Below, in pieces: positions 1 through 9,359 of a stretch of DNA of 64,000 nucleotides. The DNA comes from Shewanella pneumatophori (GTDB lineage: Bacteria; Pseudomonadota; Gammaproteobacteria; Enterobacterales; Shewanellaceae). The translations under genes and the position numbers were made by a program. The notes beneath the pieces are model-generated. The model was not told where the DNA came from, made no database searches, and saw nothing but the letters and a program-made list of their open reading frames with translations. The stretch's first letter is position 1. Each line of letters opens with the position of its first letter. Where the stretch lies: the NCBI RefSeq assembly GCF_023283895.1, contig NZ_JAKILB010000002.1:124001-188000 (forward strand), read 5' to 3'.

Positions 1-652
1 TTTAACTGCTATTTGGGACGATATGCTTACGCCTGAATATCAGTGTGCTGCGCTAGCTTCAATGCAAATGCAGATGAGCCAGCAAAGCCCGGCAATGCTA
101 GGTATGTTTACTGGTATGGCGAATGGCGTTAAAGGCGTAGGTGTCTCGCTCATTGATTATAAAATTAGCGATGATGTCAATTCTCCTCAGCTAGAAAGCT
201 TAGATGCAGTAGTGAGCTTATCAGCTGATAACCCTGCCATGCTATTTAATATGGCGAAGTCTTTTGTACCAGAAATGGCCAGTATTCAATTGCCAGAAAA
301 TGGTGATGCTATTGATTTAAAAACCATACTGCCTATTCCGCCTGAAATGAATATTTCACCTAAGTTGGCGTTAAAAGGTAAGCATTTGGTGTTGTTCTCG
401 GGTGATAAAGGCGCGGCAATTGCTGACAGCCTAGCCAGTGAGCAACTGGTTAATAATGGTATGTTGGTGGTTTCAGCTGATTACATGAAAATGTTCGATC
501 CACTGTTAACCTTTATCGAAATGACTGGCGAGCCAATTCCTGAAGAGCTAGAGGCGATGCAGAACTATGATATTCGCACTAAGTTCACTGTCGATGTTGC
601 TCCAGAAGGCTTTGAAATTGACACCCATATGAATTCACGTTCATCTAAGTAA
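1..652 (+). CDS. 3' part of an unknown protein gene (5' end outside window)
   Basis: The frame is open from base 2 to a TAA at 650-652, so at least 216 residues are seen and the true start lies upstream of the window. The first ATG in frame (base 23) has no ribosome binding site and is probably internal. The visible part is mostly acidic and soluble-looking, with many Met and Ala residues, no membrane segment and no motif that I recognise. A strong terminator follows at 678-704, so this is the last gene of its transcript. I do not assign a function. It may be the C-terminal domain of a larger exported protein, but the N-terminus needed to judge that is missing. Confidence 0.75.
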   Translation, partial: LTAIWDDMLTPEYQCAALASMQMQMSQQSPAMLGMFTGMANGVKGVGVSLIDYKISDDVNSPQLESLDAVVSLSADNPAMLFNMAKSFVPEMASIQLPENGDAIDLKTILPIPPEMNISPKLALKGKHLVLFSGDKGAAIADSLASEQLVNNGMLVVSADYMKMFDPLLTFIEMTGEPIPEELEAMQNYDIRTKFTVDVAPEGFEIDTHMNSRSSK

Positions 653-677
653 AAAGCTTATGTCATAATAGCTTACT

Positions 678-704
678 CGCCAGCCCTAAGAGGCTGGCGT
701 TTTA
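678..704 (+). terminator. Rho-independent terminator
   Basis: A perfect 8-bp stem (678-685 with 692-699), a 6-base loop and a following T run. It ends the transcript of the partial gene upstream and separates it from the DUF3010 gene. Confidence 0.8.
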
Positions 705-736
705 CATTTTAAGCACGGTGATTGGTTGGAGCAAAG

Positions 737-1162
737 ATGGTGGCACAAGTAGTAAGTGGTTTATTTTTAAAAGCCAATGAAGTGAGAGTAGTGAGCTTGT
801 CAGGCAGCCGTGGCGAGCACCAAGTTATTGCACCTAAAGTGAATAAATTCAGTTTGCTTAAAAACCCTGAACAGGCTGATGTAAAACAGTTTATAGCCCA
901 GCTACAAACTTATTTGGTTGAACATAATGTTGAGAAAGTGGTGTTGAACCGACGAGCAACGACTGGGCAGGGCGCAGGCGGTGCAGGGACGTTTTTAATG
1001 GAAGGGGCGATCTTGGCCAGTATTGATGTTGCGGTAGAGTTTGTTCACCCTGCAACCCTTAGAGCCACAGATAAACGTTGTAGTGAATTGAAATCTCTTA
1101 AGCCGACAACCGTCGATTTAGGCAAAGCATTTGACTTGGCATTTGAATCTTTAGCCAATTAA
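737..1162 (+). CDS. DUF3010 family protein
   Basis: A 141-residue soluble protein. The start at 737 is chosen because GGAG lies seven bases upstream; a longer frame opens with TTG at 722. The N-terminal strand pattern (LKANEVRVVSLSG), the central RRATTGQGAGGAGTFLMEGA segment and the FVHPATLRATDKR motif match the DUF3010 family of gammaproteobacteria, as I recall it, which is thought to have an RNase H/RuvC-like fold. No biochemical role is established to my knowledge. It stands alone between a terminator and a 187-base gap, so context gives no clue. Confidence 0.75.
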   Translation: MVAQVVSGLFLKANEVRVVSLSGSRGEHQVIAPKVNKFSLLKNPEQADVKQFIAQLQTYLVEHNVEKVVLNRRATTGQGAGGAGTFLMEGAILASIDVAVEFVHPATLRATDKRCSELKSLKPTTVDLGKAFDLAFESLAN

Positions 1163-1349
1163 AATAATGATCCATTGAGGATGCGCCGCGTATCCAAGTT
1201 AAAATATGGGCTTAATAACAAGTGCTTTATTACTAAATGACTTGATACATAAATAACCGCTGCTCAAATAGCTCGCGAGAGTAGCGTTAGTGTTTAAAGA
1301 GCTTAGCTAAGACAAAATGGATAAATTTCTAAAGGATAGGTGGCAAACA

Positions 1350-1922
1350 ATGATCAAACAGCTTTCAAAACTTACTTTAATGGCGCTTTTGTTATTGCCA
1401 TTAGTGGCTCAAGCAACTGATTTACAAGTTGGCGATGATGCGCCCAATTTTAAACTGCAAGCAACTGATGGTCACTTTTATCAATTGAGTGATTACAAAG
1501 GTAAGCAAAACCTAGTACTGGCTTGGTATCCAATGGCAAACACCCGAGGCTGTACTTTAGAGTGTAAGTCGCTAGTGGAAAAGGGTCATCTTATTCGTGA
1601 ATATAACGCGGTTTACATGATGGCTAGCGTGGACGACTTAGAAGACAATCAAGCATTTGCTCGTGAGCAAAAAGCAGATTTCCCAATGCTGAGCGACCCG
1701 ACTAAAGAAACTGCTAAGGCTTACGATGTGCTCAACCTTGTACGTGTTGCCAGCCGAGTGACATTTTACATCGGTAAAGATGGCAAGATCTTAAAGATTG
1801 ATGAAGACATCAACGCCAAAACTGCGGCTGAAGATATTGCGGCAACTCTAGCTGAGCTAAATATCGAAAAGGCTGAACAAGAGTCAGAGCCAAACAACAG
1901 TGAAACTGCTCAAGTTGAATAA
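1350..1922 (+). CDS. Exported peroxiredoxin (Bcp/AhpC-TSA family)
   Basis: A thiol peroxidase of the AhpC/TSA fold, probably periplasmic. AGGTGG upstream of the ATG at 1350 sets the start and gives a classic signal peptide (MIKQLSKLTLMALLLLPLVAQA); an in-frame ATG at 1317 has no such site. The peroxidatic motif P-x3-T-x2-C is present in YPMANTRGCTLEC, with a second Cys four residues on, as in Bcp-type enzymes with a nearby resolving Cys. The thioredoxin-like region ends near residue 170, and an acidic Glu-rich tail follows. The stop lies inside a set of 15-base direct repeats (see 1911-1970), so the tail looks recently shortened. The family is known to reduce peroxides; the in vivo electron donor is not evident here. 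Confidence 0.85.
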   Translation: MIKQLSKLTLMALLLLPLVAQATDLQVGDDAPNFKLQATDGHFYQLSDYKGKQNLVLAWYPMANTRGCTLECKSLVEKGHLIREYNAVYMMASVDDLEDNQAFAREQKADFPMLSDPTKETAKAYDVLNLVRVASRVTFYIGKDGKILKIDEDINAKTAAEDIAATLAELNIEKAEQESEPNNSETAQVE

Positions 1923-1970
1923 ACTTAAGTTGAAAAACTTCAAGTTGAAAAACCTCAAGTTGAACAAGCT
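1911..1970 (+). repeat. Four imperfect 15-bp direct repeats across the stop codon
   Basis: Units begin at 1911, 1927 (shorter), 1941 and 1956, with the core CAAGTTGAAAAACTT. They straddle the TAA stop at 1920-1922. Read in the same frame, the downstream units would encode VEKL-QVEKP-QVEQA, broken only by TAA codons at 1920 and 1926. Confidence 0.8.
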
Positions 1971-2000
1971 CTGCAGCTAGTCGCTTGAAATATACAACAA

Positions 2001-2034
2001 AAAGCCCCGTAATATCGCTATTACGGGGCTTTAT
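2001..2034. terminator. Bidirectional terminator
   Basis: A 13-bp perfect stem (2001-2013 with 2020-2032), a 6-base loop and A/T runs on both sides. It lies between the convergent peroxiredoxin and RIO1 kinase genes. Confidence 0.85.
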
Positions 2035-2077
2035 ACTGTTTGGTATTAGCTTCTCTTGCGGCTAATTAAGTCGATTT

Positions 2078-2938
2078 TTAATACTCGTCTTCAGTTTCAC
2101 CTTGAACACGGGCTTTACGCTCTTGTTCTTCTTCGAATGCTGCTTGAATTTCAGCTAGCACTGAATCGATATCTGCGCTGTGTTCACTTTCAACAAACTC
2201 ACCAGTGAGCTCGGTATCAGGTGTTAACTTACCTGACTCAAACTTAAGCCACATCTCTTGCGCGTATTTACTGTTGCGCAGCGACGGCGCGAATTGACCA
2301 TAATATTGGGTCATATTATTCACATCACGCAGCAGCATTCGCTTAGCGTTATTGTTTGCGGCAGCATCAACGGCTTGCGGCAAATCAATAATCACAGGGC
2401 CGCTATGATCCAGCAACACGTTAAACTCAGATAAGTCGCCGTGAATAAGGCCTGCACATAGCATTCGCTGCACATCTTTCATTACCATTGCATGGTGAGC
2501 GATAGCGACTTCTGGCGTCAGGGTGACATCGTTTAGTCGCGGCGCAACGTAACCTGCTTCATCGGTAATGAGCTCCATTAGCAATACGCCGTCAAAACAG
2601 CCGTAAGGCGTCGGTACTCTTACACCTGCGTAGGCAAGTTTAAACAGCGCATCAACTTCAGCACTTTGCCAGGCTTGTTCTTGTTCTTGTCGGCCGTAGT
2701 TAGAGCCTTTTTCCATGGCTCTTGCACGGCGAGAGTTACGGCTTTTGCGTCCTTCTCTATATTCGACCGCTTTTTTAAAGCTGCGTTTATCTGCTTCTTT
2801 ATAAATCTTGGCGCAACGAACGTCATCACCACATCTTACAATGTATACATCGGCTTCTTTGCCGCTCATTAATGGACGAATTACTTCGTCAATTAGTCCT
2901 TCATCAACCAGAGGTTGGAGTCGTTTTGGGGTTTTCAT
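2078..2938 (-). CDS. RIO1-type serine protein kinase
   Basis: A 286-residue atypical protein kinase of the RIO1 family, cytoplasmic. The ATP-loop motif SGKEADVY is at residues 25-32, with the lysine of the VAIK-equivalent near K44. The catalytic loop HGDLSEFNVLL has D168 and N173, and the metal-binding IIDLPQAVD has D185, so all key residues are present. The N-terminal basic stretch (residues 52-73) and the acidic C-terminal tail are typical of proteobacterial members. Substrates are unknown in bacteria to my knowledge. It is transcribed alone, convergent with the peroxiredoxin gene, and the two share a terminator. Confidence 0.9.
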   Translation of the reverse strand: MKTPKRLQPLVDEGLIDEVIRPLMSGKEADVYIVRCGDDVRCAKIYKEADKRSFKKAVEYREGRKSRNSRRARAMEKGSNYGRQEQEQAWQSAEVDALFKLAYAGVRVPTPYGCFDGVLLMELITDEAGYVAPRLNDVTLTPEVAIAHHAMVMKDVQRMLCAGLIHGDLSEFNVLLDHSGPVIIDLPQAVDAAANNNAKRMLLRDVNNMTQYYGQFAPSLRNSKYAQEMWLKFESGKLTPDTELTGEFVESEHSADIDSVLAEIQAAFEEEQERKARVQGETEDEY

Positions 2939-3033
2939 AGCGCTCTTATACCTTAGTTGGCCCAGCGATGGAAAGGATTGAATTATTATCGCTGAAAAAA
3001 AGGGTATTTATCGCTAATACTAAGGGGATTTTG

Positions 3034-4623
3034 TTAACGCTTTTCGGTTGTCGCAACGGCTACAGTACCTTTTAGTGGCGCAAGTGAGCGGTTAAGTTTC
3101 TGAGCCAAAATAATAGCCCCGACATTACTGTCTTCAAAAGCAAATTGGTGCAGCTGAATTGCTGGCGCTATACCAATGCCCGAGATCAGTTGACCATCTG
3201 CGCCATACACTATGCCAGTGCTTAATTCGAGCTCAATGCCGCTGTGAGGCAATGTTACTTTATAACGTGGGCTTAAGCTGCCGCGAGTGGTGCTGCCAAC
3301 AAGTTCAACATTGGGCCATTTCTGAGCCGCTAGGGCTATCCATTCACACTCTTGTTCGCAGTCGCTATCGATTAACAAACTAAGCTGAACCTGCTCTGAT
3401 GTGGCTGCTTTAGTTTGAGCACTTATTTTAGGCTTAGTCTTTTTTTTAGGGGCAATATGCAAACGAGCCTGAAAGTCACTCAATGCCGTGGATTGTTTGA
3501 GCTGATTATCAAAGCCTTGATTAATAAGATTAGTTTGTTCAAAAAAGTTGAGTTTATTAAGCGCAGTAAAATGTTTGGGTAATTGCTCAGCACGAGAATG
3601 TGAGTGGCGCTTGTATTGCAGTACCCCAATTGTTTGCTGTTGCTTGGGCTGACCAAAGTGCATTTTTAGCCACGCCATTAGTTGTGGTTGCGGCTGTTTA
3701 ATGGCGCGAATATCTATAGCTAAAGGCTGAGTATTTGGCGCAATAGGTTTTGCTAATAATTCGGTTAGTACATTAAGAGTGGAAGGGGCGATATTGTCGT
3801 TTAAGTGGATGAGCTTGTGAGCTATTTGGGATTCAAGTGAACGAGTCTCTGGTGAATGCAGCTGCTTAGTTATTGCTGCAGGGTGAGTGATGGCGCGAGT
3901 CAGTTTAACGGTACGTTGTATATGATTATCACCGTTACTTAAGGTAATGATGCTGTCTGTTTTGTGGGGGAGGCCTATATCTTGTCTTAGCTTGGAGATT
4001 TGTTGTAACCAGTGTACCTGAGCCGCACTAGAGAGTTTCACTGAATCTGCTAGGTATGCTTGACTAGCAATTACCCAGCGTTGTAGCGGAAGGCCGTCGA
4101 TATGAGTGATGTAGGGAAAGTCGAGATCTAACTCTTGGGCTATAGCTGAGTGATTTGCTTTATCTAATTCATTTATCTTCTCTGATTTGTTTATTTCACT
4201 AGGCTCATTTCCGCTAACTGATAAGGCATGCCAGTTTTGACCATCAAAGCGCAGGGTTAACGGTAATAGCAAAGCTGACTCATTTACCGCTGGGCGTGTG
4301 ACGCTGGCCCCTGGGTCATTGAGTTGACTGATAATGCTTTGTAATACGTGTTCTAGCTCTATAGTTTGGCTCAGCTGAGGTGCTGTTTTAGCAAGCTTTT
4401 GACTTGCTCGAGTGATAGATTCTAAGCTTGCTGGCTTTAATGCTGCAAATGCTGAGTACTGATTAATGGCATTTAAAAACAATGCGATATCTTGCTGGTA
4501 TTGCTGCTTGGTTAACTCGGTTTTTATGCCGGATGGCGAAATTGACAGGTAAAGAAGCTGAGCGGCACTCATGCAAATGAGTACCGCAAAAGCGCAAATG
4601 GTTCCCTTAAAGCTCAAAGTCAT
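3034..4623 (-). CDS. S41 peptidase-like protein, probably catalytically dead
   Basis: A 529-residue protein with an N-terminal signal or anchor helix (residues 8-27) after an AGGGTGG ribosome binding site. The last ~90 residues carry the S41 (C-terminal processing protease) signature: GSTTRGSLSPRYKVTLP, then LELSTGIVYGADGQLISG and GIGIAPAIQ, which match the family's G-x-T-x-G, LP-x-G, L-x-STG and GIxPDI strings. However, the segment that should hold the nucleophile (usually T-x-SAAE) reads CEQECEW at 422-428, with no Ser in place. The middle region is poorly conserved, basic and Gln-rich. I infer an exported pseudo-protease. It is followed by a gap and then the divergently independent pldA, so context is silent. 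Confidence 0.6.
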   Translation of the reverse strand: MTLSFKGTICAFAVLICMSAAQLLYLSISPSGIKTELTKQQYQQDIALFLNAINQYSAFAALKPASLESITRASQKLAKTAPQLSQTIELEHVLQSIISQLNDPGASVTRPAVNESALLLPLTLRFDGQNWHALSVSGNEPSEINKSEKINELDKANHSAIAQELDLDFPYITHIDGLPLQRWVIASQAYLADSVKLSSAAQVHWLQQISKLRQDIGLPHKTDSIITLSNGDNHIQRTVKLTRAITHPAAITKQLHSPETRSLESQIAHKLIHLNDNIAPSTLNVLTELLAKPIAPNTQPLAIDIRAIKQPQPQLMAWLKMHFGQPKQQQTIGVLQYKRHSHSRAEQLPKHFTALNKLNFFEQTNLINQGFDNQLKQSTALSDFQARLHIAPKKKTKPKISAQTKAATSEQVQLSLLIDSDCEQECEWIALAAQKWPNVELVGSTTRGSLSPRYKVTLPHSGIELELSTGIVYGADGQLISGIGIAPAIQLHQFAFEDSNVGAIILAQKLNRSLAPLKGTVAVATTEKR

Positions 4624-4791
4624 AATCCACCCTAAAAATCAGCTCTGTTGCACTTTTTTAGGTGCTTTTTATAGCGTATCTCTTATTGCGGGCTCTATAT
4701 GTTTGCGAGCTCAGCTTTAACGCTAAAAAATATTCAGACCTGATTTAGATGTTGTTGATATCGAGCTTTATGCGCCACAACTTAATATTTA

Positions 4792-5727
4792 TTACAAAAT
4801 GTCGTTAATCGACACGCCGATACCAATTCGTTGGTTATGTACATTGTAGTCGATTAAACTTTCACCGTAGCCATTAAAGTACTGGGTATATACACGTAAG
4901 TTGCCCAAAATAGGGTAGCTCCAAGTAAACTCCACTGCACCATGGCTTGGATGTTGAATAAAATTACGTAGCATTAACGTAAACCTATGTTCATCGAGCC
5001 CATATACCCCAGTGAATTCAATATTGCCCATGTAGTCGTTTATGTCCGGATTATCATCGCCACGTGGTGATTCAGGCGTTTCCTTCTCATCTTCAGGAAT
5101 ACGCCACCAAGCTTTAGCCTCTAATGCGAATGGGCCGTTATCGAATACCATCATGCCGTATAATCGATTCCAACTACGTGAGCGCGAGCCTGATTGACCA
5201 TTAGACTGGTGTACTGCACCGACTCCCCAAAACGAGTTGGTTAATGGGCCTAGTTGCCAGTCGTTGGTAAAGACCATAAATACTTCTGGTTCGTGGTTGG
5301 TTTCTCGAAAAGGCGAAGAGATATCTTTGTTATATACCTGCCAGTAGGATTGGTTGGTGTACGCGGCAAACAGGTGGCCATTATCGCCAAATACGTTGTG
5401 CCAAAGCGGGAATTTAAAACTGATTTGAAACTTAGCTTCCATGTTATCTAAGGTAAATGGTTGCTCACTCGCTTCTTCCTCAAACGGCGCCATGTTTGGT
5501 GACTTACTGTAGGTTACTGGCAGAATATAATTCACTTTATGTGGGGTAATCACATAGGGCAGATCGCCAGTGGCTTTTTCATCGGAGATCCGCTCATCTA
5601 CTAATGATTGCGGCTTTTTTGGCGAAACTTCTATCTCTGTTGCGGCGGATTCTGTTTTAGATTGCGCCTGTAGGCTAAACGCGCAGCTTAAACCTACTGC
5701 TAACAATAGCGCAGCTGATTTGTTCAT
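4792..5727 (-). CDS. pldA: Outer membrane phospholipase A1 (PldA)
   Basis: OMPLA hydrolyses acyl chains of phospholipids that reach the outer leaflet of the outer membrane. The 311-residue precursor has a signal peptide ending near residue 22, an extended N-terminal region, then a 12-strand barrel. The catalytic motif HQSNG gives H173 and S175, and N187 in SRSWNR completes the expected Asn-His-Ser triad. The C-terminal YFNGYGESLIDYN and the final IGIGVSIND strand are characteristic. AGGGA upstream of the ATG supports the start. It is transcribed away from the cys operon. Confidence 0.93.
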   Translation of the reverse strand: MNKSAALLLAVGLSCAFSLQAQSKTESAATEIEVSPKKPQSLVDERISDEKATGDLPYVITPHKVNYILPVTYSKSPNMAPFEEEASEQPFTLDNMEAKFQISFKFPLWHNVFGDNGHLFAAYTNQSYWQVYNKDISSPFRETNHEPEVFMVFTNDWQLGPLTNSFWGVGAVHQSNGQSGSRSRSWNRLYGMMVFDNGPFALEAKAWWRIPEDEKETPESPRGDDNPDINDYMGNIEFTGVYGLDEHRFTLMLRNFIQHPSHGAVEFTWSYPILGNLRVYTQYFNGYGESLIDYNVHNQRIGIGVSINDIL

Positions 5728-6124
5728 AACATTCCCTGAATTTTTAGTTGAATTACAGCTTTTATTGTTTGTAAGTGATTCTACCTAGCAACAAGTTGCT
5801 TTAACAGTGATTAAGCAAGTTAGTAACACTTATGCCTAGGTATTTGAGTTGTTGAACGGTAGTAATCGATCCGGTTTTGACTAGATTGAAATGCGATAAC
5901 TTAGTGCTAAAAAACACAAATTAGTGGGTATGGCTTAACTATGATACATAACAGAAATAGTTAAGTGTTTATTTTACAGTTAGTTATGGGGTTTTTATGT
6001 GTTGTAGAGAATTAATGTCAGTAGGCTAAATAACAAAAAGTTATAAAAAGTAATAATTTTCTATTTATTATGGAATAAGGAGGCGGCTATATTTCAGCAT
6101 AACGAATAAGAGTGAGGAAGCGTT
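5728..6124. other. Intergenic region between divergent pldA and cobA
   Basis: About 400 AT-rich bases holding the promoters of pldA (left) and the sulfate operon (right). By analogy with other gammaproteobacteria the right-hand promoter should respond to CysB, but I cannot point to a convincing CysB site or a clear -35/-10 pair. The cobA ribosome binding site (GAGGAAG) lies at its right end. No open frame of note. Confidence 0.5.
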
Positions 6125-6940
6125 ATGGAGATTGTAGCTTTACCCGGTCAAGCCGCCACAGGAAAAGTCTGGCTAGTTGGCGCGGGGCCTGGTGATGTTG
6201 ATCTACTGACAGTTAAAGCCTTTAGAGTTCTGCAAAGTGCCGATGCAGTGCTATATGATGCGCTAGTCAGTGAAGATATCCTCGCGCTTATTCCAAAACA
6301 TGCAGAAAAGATAGCAGTAGGTAAGCGAGCGGGTAAGCACAGTGCTGCCCAGAGTGAAATTAACCAACTGTTGGTGACCAAAGCTTACACTCGTAAAAAT
6401 GTGGTTCGTTTAAAAGGCGGTGACCCCTTTATATTTGGTCGCGGCGGCGAAGAACTTGAAACTATTGTTGCTGCTGGTGTCGAGTTTGAAGTTGTCCCGG
6501 GGATCACCGCAGCTAGCGGTACCGCTGCTTATGCAGGGATCCCATTGACCCATAGAGATTATGCTCAAGGGGTCAGTTTTATCACTGGGCACTGCAAGCT
6601 TGAAAGTCGTCCTATGGACTGGCAAGCATACGCTAACCCTAACAATACCTTAGTAGTGTATATGGGGATCCTTAACGCCGAGCTTATTCAGCGAGGGCTG
6701 ATGGGGGCCGGGCGAAGTGTTCAGACTCCTGTTGCTATCGTATCGAAAGCGACCACATCGGCGCAGCAAACCTTTATTGGCACCCTAAACAATATTGATG
6801 AATTAGCCAATCATCCAGACCTAGTCATGCCAGCCTTAATGGTGATTGGCGAGGTCGTAGAGCTTGCCGGAAGCCTAAATTGGTTTACCCCAGATAATAG
6901 CCAACTCAATAACCCTGAGTTAGCCGCACAACTTAAATAA
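6125..6940 (+). CDS. cobA: Uroporphyrinogen-III C-methyltransferase
   Basis: SAM-dependent enzyme converting uroporphyrinogen III to precorrin-2, the first step to siroheme, the cofactor of assimilatory sulfite reductase. All family motifs are visible: VWLVGAGPGDVDLLT, RLKGGDPFIFGRGGEE, VVPGITAASGTAAYAGIPLTHRD and VVYMG. The 271-residue length fits the stand-alone SUMT enzyme rather than the fused CysG, so the dehydrogenase/ferrochelatase part must be encoded elsewhere. It is the first gene of the cys cluster and cysD starts 26 bases on, which ties siroheme supply to sulfate reduction. Confidence 0.93.
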   Translation: MEIVALPGQAATGKVWLVGAGPGDVDLLTVKAFRVLQSADAVLYDALVSEDILALIPKHAEKIAVGKRAGKHSAAQSEINQLLVTKAYTRKNVVRLKGGDPFIFGRGGEELETIVAAGVEFEVVPGITAASGTAAYAGIPLTHRDYAQGVSFITGHCKLESRPMDWQAYANPNNTLVVYMGILNAELIQRGLMGAGRSVQTPVAIVSKATTSAQQTFIGTLNNIDELANHPDLVMPALMVIGEVVELAGSLNWFTPDNSQLNNPELAAQLK

Positions 6941-6966
6941 TTGATTGAAGAACACGGAGAACTAGC

Positions 6967-7875
6967 ATGGGCGCAAAAGAGTTAAGCCATTTGCAACAAC
7001 TGGAAGCTGAGAGCATTCAAATTATTCGCGAAGTGGCGGCTGAATTTGATAATCCTGTGATGATGTATTCCATCGGTAAGGACTCTTCTGTGATGCTTCA
7101 TCTTGCTCGCAAAGCATTTTACCCAGGAAAAATCCCCTTCCCATTGTTGCACGTCGATACAGATTGGAAATTTAAAGAGATGATCGCGTTTCGCGATGAG
7201 CAAGCGAAAGAGTTTGGCTTTGATCTGTTAGTACATAAAAATCCAGAAGGTTTAGAGCTTGGGATTAACCCATTTGATCACGGCAGTGCTAAGCACACCG
7301 ACATAATGAAGACTCAAGGATTAAAGCAAGCACTAAACAAATACGGTTTTGATGCCGCTTTTGGTGGTGCACGCCGTGATGAAGAAAAGTCGCGTGCTAA
7401 AGAGCGTGTGTATTCGTTCCGCGATAAGCACCACACTTGGGACCCAAAGAATCAACGCCCAGAGCTATGGCGTACTTATAACGGTGCAGTGAATAAAGGC
7501 GAAAGTATTCGTGTATTCCCGCTTTCAAACTGGACTGAGCTTGATATTTGGCAATACATCTATCAAGAAGATATTAAGTTAGTGCCACTGTATTTTGCTC
7601 AAAAACGCCCAGTTGTTGAGCGTGATGGCATGATGATTATGGTAGACGATGACAGAATGCCATTAGCTGAAGGTGAACAACCAAAGCAAGAGTTAGTGCG
7701 CTTTAGAACTTTAGGCTGTTACCCACTAACGGGGGCTATGCATTCAGAGGCTAACACGCTAGAAAAGATTATTGAAGAGATGCTGTTGACTCGCTCAAGT
7801 GAGCGTCAAGGACGTCTTATCGATGCTGATCAAAGTGCCTCTATGGAGCTTAAAAAGCGTCAGGGATATTTCTAA
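6967..7875 (+). CDS. cysD: Sulfate adenylyltransferase subunit 2 (CysD)
   Basis: Catalytic subunit of ATP sulfurylase, which adenylates sulfate to APS. The 302-residue protein has the PP-loop [17 protein letters not shown] near residues 37-53, and the family strings [20 protein letters not shown] and [10 protein letters not shown], with a C-terminal RQGRLIDAD. Length and all motifs are standard. GGAG precedes the ATG. It lies between cobA and cysN, its GTPase partner, in one operon. Confidence 0.96.
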   Translation: MGAKELSHLQQLEAESIQIIREVAAEFDNPVMMYSIGKDSSVMLHLARKAFYPGKIPFPLLHVDTDWKFKEMIAFRDEQAKEFGFDLLVHKNPEGLELGINPFDHGSAKHTDIMKTQGLKQALNKYGFDAAFGGARRDEEKSRAKERVYSFRDKHHTWDPKNQRPELWRTYNGAVNKGESIRVFPLSNWTELDIWQYIYQEDIKLVPLYFAQKRPVVERDGMMIMVDDDRMPLAEGEQPKQELVRFRTLGCYPLTGAMHSEANTLEKIIEEMLLTRSSERQGRLIDADQSASMELKKRQGYF

Positions 7876-7917
7876 TATCCCGTAAGGGATGTGGCTAAAG
7901 AATTCTAAGGGATCATT

Positions 7918-9357
7918 ATGAACCAAGCAGTAACCAATAACGCCCGCTTAGCGGCAGAACTTGAAGATTTAGGTGTTAAAGAGTACCTGTCATTACAGCA
8001 AAATAAGGGCCTATTACGCTTTTTGACGTGCGGTAGTGTTGATGACGGTAAAAGCACCTTAATTGGCCGTTTATTACATGACAGCGCCCAAATTTATGAA
8101 GACCAGTTAGCAAGCTTAAAAAGTGATAGTGCTAGACTTGGTACCACAGGTGAAGAAGTTGACTTAGCTCTGCTCGTTGACGGTTTACAAGCTGAACGTG
8201 AGCAAGGTATTACCATTGACGTTGCTTACCGTTACTTCTCAAGTGACAAGCGTAAATTTATTATTGCCGATACGCCAGGCCATGAGCAGTACACGCGTAA
8301 TATGGCAACCGGCGCCTCAACCTGTGACTTAGCGGTTATCTTGGTTGATGCGCGTTATGGTGTACAAACTCAAACTCGTCGCCATGCCTTTATTGCTTCA
8401 CAGCTAGGTATTCGTCACTTTATTGTTGCTGTAAACAAGATGGATTTACTCGATTTTGACGAAAAAGTCTTTAACGACATTCAAGCTGAATTTGCCAAGT
8501 TTGCTGAACAATTAGGTGACTTGGATATTCGCTATGTGCCGCTATCAGCACTTAAAGGCGACAATATTGTTGATAGTAGTGAGCACACGCCTTGGTATGA
8601 CGGCGGTACATTGCTACACCTTTTAGAGACCATAGATACACGTCGTGAGTTAACCGAACTACCAGTGCGCTTTCCTGTGCAATATGTCCAGCGTCCTGAC
8701 TTAGATTTCCGTGGCTTTTCTGGCACATTAGCATCTGGCGTAATTAATGTCGGTGATGAGTTAGTGGCGCTGCCATCGGGTAAGCGCAGCAAGGTTGCAC
8801 GCATAGTGACCTTTGACGGTGATCTTGAACAAGCGATTGCAGGGCAAGCGGTAACTTTGACTCTTGAAGATGAGATTGATATTTCAAGAGGTGACTTACT
8901 ATCACAAGTTGATAATGCACCTGAACTAGCTAACCAAGTGACCGCAGACATTGCCTGGATGGATGAAAAGCCATTACAGGTTGGTCAGCTATACGATTTA
9001 AAAGTGGCGGGTAAAAAATTACAAGCTAGCGTAGCTAAAGTTGATTACGTAGTTGATATTAATACGCTTGAACGCAATCAAAGCAATGATATTGGCTTAA
9101 ACGATATGGCGCGGGTGACGCTTGAGCTTAATGAGTCGATAGCAATTGATCCTTATACGTTAGTACGTGATACCGGCGGTATGATCTTAATCGACCGTTT
9201 ATCAAATGCCACAGTTGCAGCAGTTATGGCCGTGTCGACTACGAGACAGCAGAGCAGTACTCAACAATACAGTGATTTTGAGTTAGAGCTTAACGCGCTT
9301 ATTCGTAAGCAATATCCACACTGGCAAGCAATCGATATCAGCAAGGTTGAACGTTAA
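7918..9357 (+). CDS. cysN: Sulfate adenylyltransferase subunit 1, GTPase (CysN)
   Basis: Regulatory GTPase of ATP sulfurylase; GTP hydrolysis drives APS formation by CysD. It is an EF-Tu-like protein with P-loop GSVDDGKST (39-47), switch motif [11 protein letters not shown] and base motif NKMD, followed by two beta-barrel domains. The 479-residue length is that of stand-alone CysN, not the CysNC fusion; the kinase is separate at 11200. The stop is followed after two bases by the ATG of the permease gene, so their translation is probably coupled. Confidence 0.96.
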   Translation: MNQAVTNNARLAAELEDLGVKEYLSLQQNKGLLRFLTCGSVDDGKSTLIGRLLHDSAQIYEDQLASLKSDSARLGTTGEEVDLALLVDGLQAEREQGITIDVAYRYFSSDKRKFIIADTPGHEQYTRNMATGASTCDLAVILVDARYGVQTQTRRHAFIASQLGIRHFIVAVNKMDLLDFDEKVFNDIQAEFAKFAEQLGDLDIRYVPLSALKGDNIVDSSEHTPWYDGGTLLHLLETIDTRRELTELPVRFPVQYVQRPDLDFRGFSGTLASGVINVGDELVALPSGKRSKVARIVTFDGDLEQAIAGQAVTLTLEDEIDISRGDLLSQVDNAPELANQVTADIAWMDEKPLQVGQLYDLKVAGKKLQASVAKVDYVVDINTLERNQSNDIGLNDMARVTLELNESIAIDPYTLVRDTGGMILIDRLSNATVAAVMAVSTTRQQSSTQQYSDFELELNALIRKQYPHWQAIDISKVER

Positions 9358-9359
9358 TC

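Noticed and set aside
8532..8951. 139-codon minus-strand frame inside cysN
   Set aside because: Shadow of a strongly conserved gene; Ser/Arg-rich composition typical of antisense frames.
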